Assembly: GCF_000764305.2 (NCBI RefSeq)
Contig: NW_025946063.1
Location: 60,618-124,617, forward strand
Direction of reading: 5' to 3'
From: Hyalella azteca
Taxonomy: Eukaryota > Arthropoda > Malacostraca > Amphipoda > Hyalellidae
DNA length: 64,000 nt
This document shows positions 25,301 through 34,687 of the stretch, in pieces. A program made the position numbers and the translations under genes. Under the pieces are notes generated by a model, which did no database searches, was not told the DNA's origin, and saw only the letters and a list, made by a program, of their open reading frames with translations. The first letter of the stretch is position 1, and every line of letters starts with the position of its first letter.

Positions 25301-26040
25301 GACTTTTAAATCGGCCATACACGCTGCCTAAAAACTTTTACTAGCATCAAAAGAATTAAAAGTTCAAATATACAAATAATAATACCATATTTACAGCTGT
25401 CCTAAGAAAAAATATAAAAATTTGACAATCCCCAAAAAGTAAAACAACGTGCTAAAACAATTCGGCACGGTCATTTATGTCTTCCCACCCTCCCCTCTCA
25501 CAAACCCTCCATTCCTCAAGACTCCACTCTTATCATCTTCCTCCTCTCCCTCATCCTCCACACGTTTTCCAAATATCTCTTCACACTCTCAAACATAGCC
25601 GCAGTTGCTCCCTCAGACAGACCCGTAATTATCGCCATCCACTCTTCGCTTGTTCTCTCATGCTCCACTTCATTAATCTCACCTCTCTCTTTCAGAATCA
25701 CCTCAATCATAGACTGACGCTCTTTCTCATACGTCCCACATTCCATCAACAAGTGTTCTACAACAAGTGCTTTACTTAGTTATAAAAAGCGGCGTTCACA
25801 TTACTCAATTGTTTACTGCGGCTGTAGTGTTTAAATTATTCAGAAATATCGAGCGGCTTAGGCGTCAGCATTATATTACATTTAATGCTCAGGTTTGGCG
25901 ACCAAGGGGTGCGGCCGCACCAAGATCACCAGTACGGCGTGCCGCCTGCTCCTCTGTACCTACGGTCTCCCTCGCCCCGTCCGCCCTTGCGATCAGATCA
26001 CGTCTACTTCAGCAGCAAACCTCCTCGTCCCAGCAAATAG
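13335..26040 (+). CDS. CXXC1: CXXC finger protein 1 (CFP1/Spp1), 11-exon model
   Basis: Subunit of the SET1/COMPASS histone H3K4 methyltransferase; the PHD finger reads H3K4me and the CXXC finger normally binds unmethylated CpG. Exons: 13335-13399, 16582-16672, 16951-17533, 18003-18574, 19311-19592, 20321-20515, 21379-21546, 21857-22015, 22579-22740 (end uncertain), 23181-24064, 25893-26040; about 1,102 codons, well above the ~650 residues of vertebrate CXXC1. Domains: PHD at residues 8-54 (C10, C12, C24, C27, H32, C35, C51, C54); Lys/Ser-rich linker; CXXC at about 401-437; Cys cluster QCQGPGCVRAARPHSKYCSD in exon 6; SET1-interaction region from exon 7 (YCVTCGHEVSTRRAIKHMEN) through exon 10 (WMKLDELLEQERLVRQSMTN); then a lineage-specific Gln-rich tail. 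All junctions are in phase except exon 9/10, and a coiled-coil segment expected between exons 6 and 7 is missing beside an N gap. Confidence 0.93.
13400..16581 (+). other. CFP1 intron 1
   Basis: A 3.2-kb intron splitting the PHD finger codon ATA (AT|A, phase 2). Donor GTAAGT, acceptor TTTGTGCAG. It contains a pyrimidine-rich stretch at 13430-13560, a TIR element at 14152-14783, and two direct words ggtaataagggat near 14908 and 15274 that may belong to another degenerate element. Confidence 0.8.
14152..14783. mobile_element. Short TIR element (same family as 34688-36053)
   Basis: The left end agggtaaacgcgatatattc and the right end read in reverse (aggataaacgcggtatattc) are about 25-bp inverted repeats. 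The next bases, gtgggtaattccgtcac, then tttttcctttatattaagct, match the left part of the 34688-36053 element closely, and cgttattgttgctggcgcg-type sequence matches its right part. No transposase ORF, so it is non-autonomous. It lies in CFP1 intron 1. Confidence 0.75.
16582..17533 (+). CDS. CXXC1: CFP1 exons 2-3: rest of PHD finger and Lys/Ser-rich linker
   Basis: Exon 2 (16582-16672) gives ACDNCEEWYHGDCINVTEKE up to FFCQ, and exon 3 (16951-17533) continues VCREKNPSLQIRYK, closing the C4HC3 PHD finger. The rest of exon 3 encodes about 180 residues rich in KDK, SKDK and KSK, a basic low-complexity linker as in vertebrate CXXC1 but longer. Donors are CAG|GTACAG and ATGG|GTAAGA. Confidence 0.93.
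18003..18574 (+). CDS. CXXC1: CFP1 exon 4 carrying a shortened CXXC zinc finger
   Basis: The 3' end encodes GIKCGTCDACRTPRDCGVCV, then TCVGGDKNQSCLARCCRNQ. The first six cysteines keep the CXXCXXC spacing of CXXC fingers. Between the sixth and seventh cysteine there are only eight residues (VGGDKNQS) where CFP1 relatives have about fifteen including KFGG. That segment carries the CpG-contact loop, so the finger may fold but have altered or no CpG binding. Upstream sequence is Ser/Thr-rich and unstructured. Confidence 0.9.
18575..19310 (+). other. CFP1 intron 4 with relic copies of the exon 5 start
   Basis: Two diverged copies of the exon 5 acceptor and its first ~60 coding bases lie at about 19076-19130 and 19187-19252, upstream of the real exon at 19311. 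The second still reads VMTNAGLPMNCPLVISKAQA against VATNSGIPLNRPVTTPEARA of exon 5. Confidence 0.75.
19593..20320 (+). other. CFP1 intron 5 with a duplicated 3' end
   Basis: Donor AAAAAG|GTATTG. The last ~90-110 bp are present twice: aataatatacatcaaaaaat ... ttcacttaccag at about 20125-20212 and aataatatgcatcaaaaaat ... ttcacttaccag at 20213-20320. The second acceptor feeds exon 6; the first is a ready-made decoy. Confidence 0.8.
20321..20515 (+). CDS. CXXC1: CFP1 exon 6: Cys cluster (CQGPGC...CSDEC)
   Basis: Encodes KKTTVAGGGGGGRKRKAEE, an acidic patch, then RQCQGPGCVRAARPHSKYCS, DECGLQLAQKRIFA. This short four-cysteine segment follows the CXXC finger in CFP1 proteins and is very well conserved here. 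In relatives the protein then continues with about forty more helical residues before the region found in exon 7. Donor GCG|GTGCGG is followed at once by a 45-bp minisatellite. Confidence 0.93.
20521..20788. repeat. 45-bp minisatellite, 6 copies, cut by an N gap
   Basis: The unit is ggttctcttcttgtgttgaa, then ttgcgtctggaataattttaataca. It begins six bases after the CFP1 exon 6 donor and runs into the N gap, so the true copy number is unknown. Confidence 0.95.
20789..20865. other. Assembly gap (77 N)
   Basis: A run of N between two different minisatellites inside CFP1 intron 6. The real size is probably unknown. It could hide a coding exon for the segment expected between exons 6 and 7. Confidence 1.
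20866..21126. repeat. 22-bp minisatellite, about 12 copies
   Basis: The unit is cattttaacccgtgttaatctc. The right-hand copies are more diverged (aatccgtctt, aatccttgcc). It begins directly at the N gap. Confidence 0.95.
21379..22015 (+). CDS. CXXC1: CFP1 exons 7-8: start of the SET1-interaction region
   Basis: Exon 7 (21379-21546) encodes ELERVVERGLQLMVDPQADE and YCVTCGHEVSTRRAIKHMEN. Exon 8 (21857-22015) encodes MESQTTFGSQFKTRIEGNTM, FCDFYSPSTRTYCKRLRVMC and PEHYKEPKVPETR. These are hallmark conserved blocks of CFP1. Acceptors are CGTTGCAG and CATGTTGCAG; donors are AAG|GTACAA and CGG|GTAAGT. Confidence 0.95.
22047..22072. repeat. Short TTAGG/TTTAGG run
   Basis: Reads ggttaggttaggtttaggtttagg. 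It resembles the arthropod telomere word TTAGG but is only about four units long inside an intron and is probably a simple repeat. Confidence 0.6.
22165..22312 (-). mobile_element. Small TIR repeat with internal (CCGT)n-like tract
   Basis: Bounded by agcgcattttctc and gagaaaatgcgct, a 13-bp inverted repeat at 22184 and 22310, with a ggacagacagacggacgg tract inside. The same element, inverted and with a longer tract, lies at 57550-57717. Both share the flanking sequence cactgcagtgagtgacagag. No coding potential. It lies in CFP1 intron 8. Confidence 0.8.
22579..22741 (+). CDS. CXXC1: CFP1 exon 9 with a 30-bp internal duplication
   Basis: Encodes VCGAPLLQDLFKESGELCRA, SRKKCIKHYRWERL, a strongly conserved CFP1 block, then PDVCLDNT twice. 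The 22-nt sequence agatgtttgcttagacaaca (plus cc) occurs at 22689 and 22719, period 30. The best donor is C|GTAAGA at 22742, which would leave one extra base relative to the frame of exon 10 (starting W MKLDEL at 23181). Either the true donor is elsewhere or there is a one-base error in the duplicated segment. Confidence 0.75.
23181..24064 (+). CDS. CXXC1: CFP1 exon 10: conserved end of SET1-interaction region and Gln-rich extension
   Basis: Begins WMKLDELLEQERLVRQSMTN then RAGVLGLMLHSTFDHPL, the last conserved block of CFP1. It then adds about 250 residues: a QQQQQREQQLRQQQEQ helix-forming Gln stretch, a Pro/Gln-rich part and TLVRRSDHIYYRPPASG. The frame runs into TGA at 24066, but GCGAG|GTGAGG at 24065 is a good donor and joins in phase to the exon at 25893, so the TGA is read here as intronic. 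Confidence 0.85.
24730..25075. repeat. Segmental duplication, unit A (second unit at 25085-25935)
   Basis: A ~340-bp unit starting near cttttcactgcggaatgagt and ending with tttaatgctcag|gtttggcg...gatcaccag is present again at 25085-25263 plus 25774-25935, where it is split by a retroposon. The unit includes the acceptor and the first 43 bp of CFP1 exon 11. Here that partial exon would give a different, shorter C-terminus (after DHQ: IQCLRYWSFSL, stop). Confidence 0.85.
25264..25768 (-). mobile_element. 5'-truncated non-LTR retroposon fragment with GCTTT target-site duplication
   Basis: On the minus strand 25768-25516 reads VEHLLMECGTYEKERQSMIE, a long charged segment, then ESVKRYLENVWRMRERRK and a stop. 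This is the typical C-terminal end of a jockey-like/RTE-like polyprotein (the VEHLL-EC zinc-knuckle-type tail). The 3' end consists of gtaggtcaccacgcacccc and (AATTCC)2. gcttt at 25259-25263 and 25769-25773 flanks it as a target-site duplication, and the interrupted sequence is intact in unit A. Confidence 0.8.
25893..26040 (+). CDS. CXXC1: Proposed terminal exon of CFP1
   Basis: Acceptor TTTAATGCTCAG. In the phase dictated by the donor at 24065 the exon reads RFGDQGVRPHQDHQYGVPPA, PLYLRSPSPRPPLRSDHVYF, SSKPPRPSK, stop. The GC-rich, codon-like composition contrasts with the flanks, and RSDHVYF echoes RSDHIYY of exon 10. AATAAA follows at 26175. The acceptor and first 43 bases are duplicated 860 bp upstream (see 24730-25075). 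Confidence 0.72.
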
Positions 26041-26174
26041 GAATTTCTTTGTATTGTTTATAATATCTTTCCAAGCTGGCCATGTATATATATTTCTTAT
26101 GTTCTTGCTAGAATTACTACGAAGCAAGCATATTGAAAAATTGATTGTGAGGCGCGATCTTGTTCGAACCAGGG

Positions 26175-26180
26175 AATAAA
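26175..26180 (+). promoter_or_regulatory. Poly(A) signal AATAAA for CFP1
   Basis: The first AATAAA after the proposed stop at 26040, 135 bp downstream. If exon 10 instead ends the gene at 24068, AATAAA near 24147 would serve. Confidence 0.5.
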
Positions 26181-29100
26181 AAGTTTTTCTTTGCGGCTGA
26201 TAATTGCGTGGCCCATAGCGGCTGATGTGGGAGACGAGGGAGTGTCACCGGAAGAAAGGAGAGATGGGCGAAGGCAGGAAGGTTGGCCATCAAGACCGCA
26301 GTCTCCACAACTGCCCAACAAGATGTCAAGGCAAAATTATGCTGAGTTGAAAGGATGGGGGTCTCCTCGCTCAGTGCAGGTGGTGCTTGGTAAGCGTCCG
26401 ACCCTAAGCGTGTAGGATTCCAGTTGTATTGGCCCCACTTGAGCTCAGCGGTAAATGAGGGAGGAAGGAGCGAGGCCTCTTTGGTGGCGATAGGAGGTGG
26501 GGGAGCAGCAGGATATTGTTCATGTTAGCAGCCCCAGCGATGCGGGTGCCGCCTGTATAAGAGTAGCCACGAAGTGGTCATATTAGAGGAGGAGCAGGCT
26601 GGAAGAAGCTGACATGGAACTGTGAGCATGGAAGTTCCAGAAGGAAGGACTCTTTTAAAAAATGTCAATAGCGACGGCTCTTATGTTGCCTTCACTGTTA
26701 CTAATGTTTGTTAAAGTAAACAATCGTGGATAATTTTCTCGATTTTTGTCTTAACACAAGGTAGATTTTGCTATAGTTTCGAGCGCACAGGAAATTGAGT
26801 ACAGAACGATTTAAAATTTTGATGCCAATTTGGTTTTAGATTTTGATCCGCGGTTCGAATCTAGAAAACTAAGCGATGGATATTCACAGGCGGTGGGTGT
26901 AAAATAGCCAATTAATTCCGTTTTGATTTTATGCAAAATATGACGATAATATGAAACGGTCCAGAGATAAATATAATTCTACTGATCGCCTACACTTCTA
27001 GACATGAATAATTTGATACATTTACACAGCACTGTTTACATTAATCGAAATGGACATATTCATCACTGTAAAATTCTCTCATGAATCGAACCATTTACAA
27101 CGAATTAAATAGACCCCTTATTCGAGTCAACAGTATTATATGTTGTCCAAGAGATCCACATGGGAGAGAGCAAGACAGGTGAGTCTTGCTCACCACAGGT
27201 CATAATATATTCTACCAATACAGTGATGCACGTGAAGAAATTTAATCCGGATGATACAAAGCAGCTAACAAAACACACACTTTAAAATTCCTATGAAAAT
27301 GAACCAAGCGCTCAAAGCTGAACCCATTAATTAGCATGGCTGGCAGCGGAATTAATCAATGGTAGAGGCAGCAAGTTAAATAATAGCGGAAATAGAGTTG
27401 GTGAATCTGGATGTTTCTTGGAAATATATTTGAACTTTTCGATCTCAACTTGCATGTATAAACCAATGAGTTACGGAAAACTTTAAATAAAATGCCGCCT
27501 TGAGGCAACGGAGTCTAAATGATCTATTTTTAGCTAGTAAATTACACCTTAAGACACAATAATGAGTCAATCAGTGGTTAAATGAAACTTTTCAAGACAC
27601 AATGATAATGCGTCTTGCAGCTTATAAACTTCACATCCCAAAATGAAAAAATCACTCAGCTTATAAATGTAACTTTACACAATAATAATCAGTATTTCAG
27701 TGGTTAAATTACGCTTTCCTAGACGCAATAATAATGATCTAATATTTAGACAACTGAACACTCGTCGGTCGCTTCAGGTCACACTGCGGAGCTCTGAAGG
27801 TTTGTAGTTAACAGATTACACTGACATGTGAATTTGTACCAACAACGGCATTATTAACACTGAATTGTTAAATCCATGCATGGACCAGACTTTGTCACGT
27901 TCTATATTTTACGACAGGATTGCCAAACGCAGGATGTTCAAACTAGAATATGAATACATACCACATCATCATATTTCAGCTTAACAGAGGAGTTATTTAC
28001 ATTAGACATAATTAACGTATTCATAACGAAGAAAGTAAGACAAAAATCAACGCAGTTCACGATAATACGTCAAGAATGTAGTATTAGAAACATGGGATGA
28101 AAATTACAAGTACTGTTCATTATGGAACGTACAAGAAAATTTATAGGGACAGGGAGATCGTTTTCAAAATGAATACAATTAGAAAATATTGATATTAGTA
28201 CAGGATGGAATAATTTGTTCTTTTATACAAGTTTGATTGAAGACTACTTATAAGTATAAGATAGGGCTACAGCTTATTGATTTCCAAACTACCGGCCTTG
28301 TCAGATCTTTGAAGTGCTTTCTCGAGTTATTTTCTAGTTTCAGTTTGTTGGTAGTATCTTATTTATGTGTTTTGTACATGTCGATAAAAATTTTATTATT
28401 CAATGTGTCTTACTACTTGATGACAAATTTTTCTGTTTTCAAAACTTTTTTAGTATAAAAATACCTTTTTCGATCTACCAACGCCAGCAAAAATTTTGTT
28501 AGATTTATTGGAAAAAAACCAACAAGAAAATTGTCAATAAAGTCCATTCTCTGGTCTTCAGTCAAACTTGTAGGCATAAAATTAGAATGTGGTACACATG
28601 GGATAAAAAACGGCATCATCGCAATGCCTGAACATCATTGCGATGCCTTCGACGAGACAGTGGTCGCCTTCACTCTCTATCACTTTGGCATCGGTATTTA
28701 TTCTTTGGACAGACTCACGAGCTACAAGACCTGAGGCACTACAGTGCACCGGCTACTTATATTACAGGTAAAATACAGGTCAACATGGTCACACAGACCA
28801 TGCCAAAAATAAGTTAAGTAGGTATATTATTAAAATGAAGACAAGACCAAGCAGCTACGTTTGTTATAATGCTTAACTATGACATCAACGAAAAACATCA
28901 CTCAATTCGACAATTCCATACTGGCGACTTAAATACGCTCAAAACTAGATTACCTGAGAAACGCAGTGAAAAGAAGCAATTAAAAAGCTTTGGAGATTTG
29001 CAACCAAAAGAAATGAACGTCGCCCAAATAGAAATAAATGAAAAAATTCCGTGTGAGGTTTGAAGATTGTGAGATGACAACTCGTGCTAGAAACGTGGCA

Positions 29101-29344
29101 CCGTAACAGTGATAATAACACCAAGTCTGTACAAACAACATTGAAATCATGTCTCAACAAAACCAACTTACTTTTTCGAATAAACTTGAAGATCACTTCA
29201 TAATTTACAAACGTTTCATATAACTAATTAGTCACCAAACTACTACGCGAGACAAAAATCCTGTCACTCTCTGATGCATGAATTCGATCTTGCATCACAT
29301 TCCGTTCTCAGAAAAAAAAAGAAATAAATCAACGATTATTCGGT
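26181..29344. other. Intergenic region between CFP1 and the BTB gene
   Basis: Convergent genes leave about 3 kb. The GC-rich stretch 26190-26560 has a 74-codon open frame but no known motif. A frame on each strand at 28530-28740 competes and neither is recognised. The rest is AT-rich. Confidence 0.35.
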
Positions 29345-29350
29345 TTTAAT
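29345..29350 (-). promoter_or_regulatory. Possible poly(A) signal ATTAAA for the BTB gene
   Basis: TTTAAT on the plus strand gives ATTAAA on the minus strand about 70 bp past the stop at 29418. Confidence 0.35.
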
Positions 29351-29417
29351 GTATGCGATGGATGATCCCTTCAGCGGGTGCTTGTCCATCAGGACGCGCG
29401 TACCAGACATCGATATC

Positions 29418-32400
29418 CTAAGGAGTGGAGTGTGATGGCAGGCTCGAGTGATGTGATGAGTAGCATGGAGTGTGCAGTGTACTTAGATCATGTGTCTGAT
29501 GTGTACTGCTGCTACTGCTACTACTACTGTTACTGCTGCTGCTGGTTGTGCTGCACGCAGTTATGTGCTGCAACTGCAAGATGTTGTTATGTACAGTAGC
29601 AGGAACCTGTTGCACAGCACTGTCAAGCAGCTGTGCAGTGGCGCTGTGGTGGTGCAGTGCACTGTAAAGCGTGCCGTGAGGGAGACTTTGATTCACGTGA
29701 GCACTGGACACGGTCGGCACGACAGTCGTACTGTGGCTGGGTGTGTGCAGAATGGTAGGGTGCGAAGTGCTGCAGTACTGCACCCCGTTGTTGTTATTGC
29801 TGCTTGTAATTACATTGTTATTCAAGCTATTGTTACTGCTACTGATATTGACTGGAGTGCTGAGCAAAACGGATGCTGCTGGAACAACCAGGGTCCCGGG
29901 CACCACAATCGTGCTCGATGACGAGGCAGGTACTGGCGACGTTACGACGGTTGCAGACGACGAAGAGCTGCTCGTCGCGACCACGGGACGGTGACGACGC
30001 TTGACGTGCTCCAGCAGGTGCGACTTCTGGGACGCGCGATACGGGCAGTGTGGGCACGTGTACGGTCGCTCGCCCGTGTGCGTGCGCACGTGGCGACTCA
30101 GATCAGATCTGCACCAGGACAAATATACGGTCCGATACACGGTTATTTGAGCAACAATTTCCTTACTCTCAATTACAATTAATACAAAATAAATTCACCA
30201 AAAATAATGAAGCCGCGACGCTCTAACAAAGACGATACCTACATCTTTTTGACAAAATGATAATAATTTTTCAACTTTTAAACAGCTATGAAAATATGTT
30301 ACACTTCTCATCACGAAAAACAATACTTTTGATACGATTACATTAAAATTATATAAAGATGGGTACCTGAGTGCAGTGTCATTCCTGTGTGACTTAGCAT
30401 CACTGAAGTTGGTCTTGTAGTTGAAATGATGTTTCAACAGCCTGAGTCTCTATAGCTGTATTTAGCCATCAGCCATAAATTGAATTTAAGGACATTTTAA
30501 ACTTAATAGTCACTAGTCTTAAATTCGAACTCAAGACTTTAACCAACCTGTACATGAAAGCTCTCTGGCAAAACGGGCATCCCATGACCGTTACTGTGCC
30601 GGTGCCGCCGGCGTTGCTGCTCGAGCTTCCCTCCAGTCCTATGTTTGTGCTGCTCGCCTGCACCAGTGAACAAATAATTTAGAGATGCAATATCTCATAA
30701 TATCAAACTGATCCAAAACAAGAAAAAATTGATAATCTTTAAATAATTGAAAAAAATAAATTGATATAATAGAAGATGAATCTAAACATCGTCAAATGTT
30801 GATGAAAGTACATAGGTACATATATAATAATGCTTCTCCAATCTGATCAAATAATTACAAATCAATATTAATTTCAAAAATCAATCATGATTTCTTGAAT
30901 AGTTTTCTATGTTGATAAGAGATGTTCCTATGCTTAGGAAATCCAAGCATGCATTCTCATCATAACTAGGTATAAAGTTAATCAAGCTAGCAATTGAGGA
31001 AACTGTAGATTGTTCAGACCACTCACATTTGTCGTGTGCTGATGTTGCTGAGTCCTCACTTCCTCAGAAATGAATCCTTCCAGAGCATAGCCAGTGGCAC
31101 TGTCCCAAGTCACCAGAGTTTCCTACAGGAAACATGAAAATATGCTAATTAGTTTTGATGTGCAAATGATAAAAGAATGCATGGAGATAAAATAATGCAA
31201 CATCATTACAATCATTCAGCAGGAAACTCTTGGAATCATGAATTTTTGAAGTAATGGGTTGCATTTGACTCAAGTAATTGTTTAGCTTTAAGAAAACCAG
31301 CATGTGTGTTATTCATTTATTAATGCTAAATATACTGCACTTGACTAGAGGCAGCACCTGGTGAGATCCTGAAGTGCCAGGGATTGCAAGGAGATCATGC
31401 ATGAGAGCTCCCCCTGACGTGGCCACAGTAACAGTTGTAGCTCCAGCAGTTGTATGGTGGGGCTGAGATCCCACGTCATCCTCGTCATCTTCTTCATCGT
31501 CTTCGTCGTCAGGAAGAGCTCCTTCGCCCTCACTGTGTCCGCCATCCGTGGTGGGTACGCTGTTACATCCTCGACTGCTTTCTTCTTTCACACCATCCAT
31601 TTCTTCCTTTACCACATCAGGAAGAGCTCCTTCGCCCTCACTGTGTCCGCCATCAGTGGTGGGTACGCTGTTACATCCTCGACTGCTTTCTTCTTTCACA
31701 CCATCCATTTCTTCCTTTACCACTGCACATTCCTCCACCAGCACCTAGTGTTGAACAATTAAGGGTAATATTGTGGCCTGTAATTTTTTTCTACCCATCA
31801 ATAAATTTAAAATATTTTACAGTACTTTTTTATAATGCTACAAACTACTGTCAATTACAGAACAATACATTTCAATACAGTACTCTCTTTCAGTAAATCT
31901 AAAGAACTAAAAGCCAAATGTAAAAAAGTACATAACAAAATCAGAATCAATAAAAGGCCAATAAACAAACAAATGTGACAAAAAATGGCAACATTTTCTA
32001 GACAGTGTCTTTAAAATATTCTCACCTCAGGAATAGCATGAGAAATCAAAACTTCTTCACTAACAGAGCAAACTTCATCATCCCGAATCAACCTATGCTG
32101 TTGGTGGTCCTGGTACTGCACAGGCTGGTTGATGGTAAGAGCATGTTGAGACTGAGATGCTGGAGAAATGACATGTTGAGGATGCAGTATGGTTGCATGA
32201 GTTGCACTGATGGTGTGAGCTGCAGGAGTCTGATGAACATTCTCTTCTATGGTGTGTACTGAAGCACGAGTGCTTGATGTTATAGTCATGGCATTGGAGA
32301 CATTAATAGTGTGAATAGGAAGAGCCCTTTTTATCAGAGTCACCTCTTCAACATCATTCACTCGAGCAACAACATCATTGACAACAATTTTCTCCTGACT

Positions 32401-34028
32401 GACACTGGCAACACCTGCTCGGCGTTTCTTGAATGCATGTAAATCAGAAGGTCCTTCAACTGCTGGCCGCTTTTTCTCATGAGGTGGTGGGCTTTCATCA
32501 GGAACAGCAAGGCCTCTGATTTTTAGGCACTCGGCAGCTTTCATGAATCGAGCCAAGTCATTCCGAGGCACACTGGCCTCACCAGCATACATATAGCTAA
32601 GCAATGCTTGCAAATCGGTGTGACGAATGTCTTTTAGAATAATGACAGGTTTTGCACATGTTGTTCTCCCAAGAATGTCTTCAAAATATTCACTACACAC
32701 TGATAAAACCAACTTGTGAACTGGGAAAAAATGGCTGTCACATGCCAAAATCACATCGCTGTACACATCCTGCAACAAAAAAGATAAAACTGTCATGATG
32801 AAAGATAAAGAATATATTGTCAACATTAAGGATAACTTCAAAATAAGTTTTTAACTTTTCATATTTTGATCATAGATGTGTGTAATGGAATTGCAAATTT
32901 CTAAAAATTAATGTTCTTTCATGAATTATTTAATTGATATTATAATAATGTGCACTTTACTACTACCGTAAATGGGGTAACTTAGACTCTCGGGGTAACT
33001 TAGACCACTTTTAGTTTTTTTAACAAAAACCCCCAAACTCAAAAACTATTTGACATAGAAAAATTTTGTCAATGGGCATTAAAGGCCTATTACTGAGGCT
33101 ATGTAACACATTAGAAAGATAAAAAAAATTATGCATATCTAATAGGTTAAAAAATGAAAAATGTGACCCATGAAAAAGAGCTATTATTTAAAGCCTGTCA
33201 TAGAACCCCCTCCAATTTTTTTATTTTTGGGTAAAATAACTCCAGGTTTTGATGCATTGTAGTAGAACTCTTCTAGTTACATATGCAAATGACTAATTTG
33301 AGGAAAGTGTCATAGTTTGCAAATGGGGGGCACCGCCCCTAAATGAGGGAACTTCGACCACCTAATGTCAGCCCTGATGGGGTAACATAGACCAGCTTGG
33401 AAATTAATTTAAAATTACAATATATAACATATTTTATGTTTGACAGCCTATTTATGTTTTTTCTTTATGTTTCAGACTCTACAGAGTCTTATATATGGTA
33501 ATTTTAACTTAATTTCAAAGCCGGTCAATATTACCCCTTCACGGCTGACATTAGGTGGTCTAAGTTCCCCCATTCAGGGGCAGTGCCCCCCATTTGCAAA
33601 CTATAACACTTTCCTCAAATCTGTCATTTGCACATGTAACTAGAAGAGTTCTATTACAATGCACCAAAACCTGGAGTTATTTGGAGTTATTTTACCAAAA
33701 AATATAATTTATTTTACCCCCCAGTCTAAGATACCCCAAGAGCTGGGGCAACAAAGACCATCACTTTTTTTGAAATTACACAAAAACTATGAGAGGCAGG
33801 AGCCAGAAATTTATGGTCAGTGAACCTAGAGTATAGACCTGTATTTTGCATGTTTCAATTTAAGTTTAATTTAGCTTGTAAAAAAATGGCATCATTAAAA
33901 AAAAGTAGTCCAAGTTACCCCATTTTACAGTATATACTGATACTGACCTTTTGGAGTAATGTTGCAAGGCAGTGGACAAAAGCTGAGGAGTGGTTGTTCC
34001 AGCGGAGAGAAAGAATTCCATCATCCAT
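29418..34028 (-). CDS. BTB-TTK domain protein with two C2H2 zinc fingers (complete, six exons)
   Basis: Probable nuclear transcription regulator of the tramtrack/lola/broad class. Exons on the minus strand: 34028-33948, 32769-32026, 31744-31358, 31122-31027, 30657-30548, 30108-29418; 702 residues, all phases fitting. Exon 1, MDDGILSLRWNNHSSAFVHC then LATLLQK, is the diagnostic LRWNNH start of TTK-type BTB domains. Exon 2 completes the BTB (VYSDVILACDSHFFPVHKLV, FILKD-like VIILKDIRHTDLQALLSYMY). Exon 3 is acidic and carries a 36-residue tandem duplication. Exon 5 ends MGCPFCQRAFMY, which splices to RSDLSRHVRTH of exon 6 to form finger 1; finger 2 is CPHCPYRASQKSHLLEHVKR then RH. A Ser/Asn/His-rich tail follows. 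The exon 3 donor (CAG|GTGCTG) is weak. Which named paralogue it is cannot be told. Confidence 0.9.
31525..31744 (-). repeat. In-frame 108-bp tandem duplication inside BTB exon 3
   Basis: VKEEMDGVKEESSRGCNSVP then TTDGGHSEGEGALPD is encoded twice in succession. The two DNA copies are nearly identical (gccatcagtgg versus gccatccgtgg), so the duplication is recent or recently homogenised. Thirty-six codons keep the frame. Confidence 0.95.
32970..33928. mobile_element. Foldback element filling most of BTB intron 1
   Basis: The left end aaatggggtaacttagac is the inverted match of the right end gtccaagttaccccatttt. Longer inner arms also pair: 33240-33400 (aactccaggttttgatgcat ... gcaaatggggggcaccgccc ... 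cctaatgtcagccctga) with 33535-33690 (cggctgacattaggtggtct ... gggcagtgccccccatttgc ... caaaacctggagttatt). No ORF. The right end stops about 20 bp inside the intron from the exon 1 donor at 33947. Confidence 0.85.
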
Positions 34029-34687
34029 TTCTGATAATTTTTTCTTCTTCTAATACCTAATATATATACTTTTTTACATTTTTTTACAGCAAATTTTGGT
34101 TGATTTGAAAATGATTTGCTGATTATAAGAAAATCAGAAAGAATGCAAAATATGTTATGAAAATCCTCACAATCTGTGAAAGAAATAATTATGAGCATCA
34201 GAATTACTACACCGGAATAAAGGCCAAACAATATTTCTATTTGTGCTTAATTACAAGAATACTGTAATAAACAACAATACTGTAATAAATACATGACTCT
34301 TGGGAGCCAAGAACAAGACTGAAATAATTCCACTTTTTCTAGAATATCTTGGCTCAAAATTTCATAATTAATGAATAAGAAATCTTTTGGCCCTATAGTT
34401 TTCTATAGGTATATTTTGGTTTGATTAGAAATTGAGCAACTGTTGAACTGACATTTGAAAAACAAATGTGATATTGCAGTTCAATATCACACGCCTTTTT
34501 TTTAACTCCAAAAAATTTAGGTACTAGAAGCCACCTATGAATTGGACAATACCGTAACGCTAATGAAACTGGCCAACTTCACACATTCCTGTTGCATTTT
34601 CCAAATTCCTTCAGAGAAAAGTACAAAAACAGCCTATTTTTACCTGCCATTTGTGAAAATCCCCTGTCTTCTATGAAATGATTGTTT
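34029..34687. other. Upstream region of the BTB gene
   Basis: Just upstream of the ATG the minus strand reads tattagaagaagaaaaaatt, so the start may lie near a 3' splice site of a 5' non-coding exon or inside the first exon. No promoter motif was recognised. Confidence 0.3.

Noticed and set aside
26845..26880. tRNA T-loop-like word (ggttcgaatc) near 26854
   Set aside because: No acceptor stem, anticodon arm or D arm could be built around it; no tRNA gene was found anywhere in the window by eye.
29490..29994. Plus-strand frames with TATTTVTAAAGC-like sequence
   Set aside because: They are shadows of the minus-strand Ser/Asn-rich tail of the BTB zinc-finger protein.
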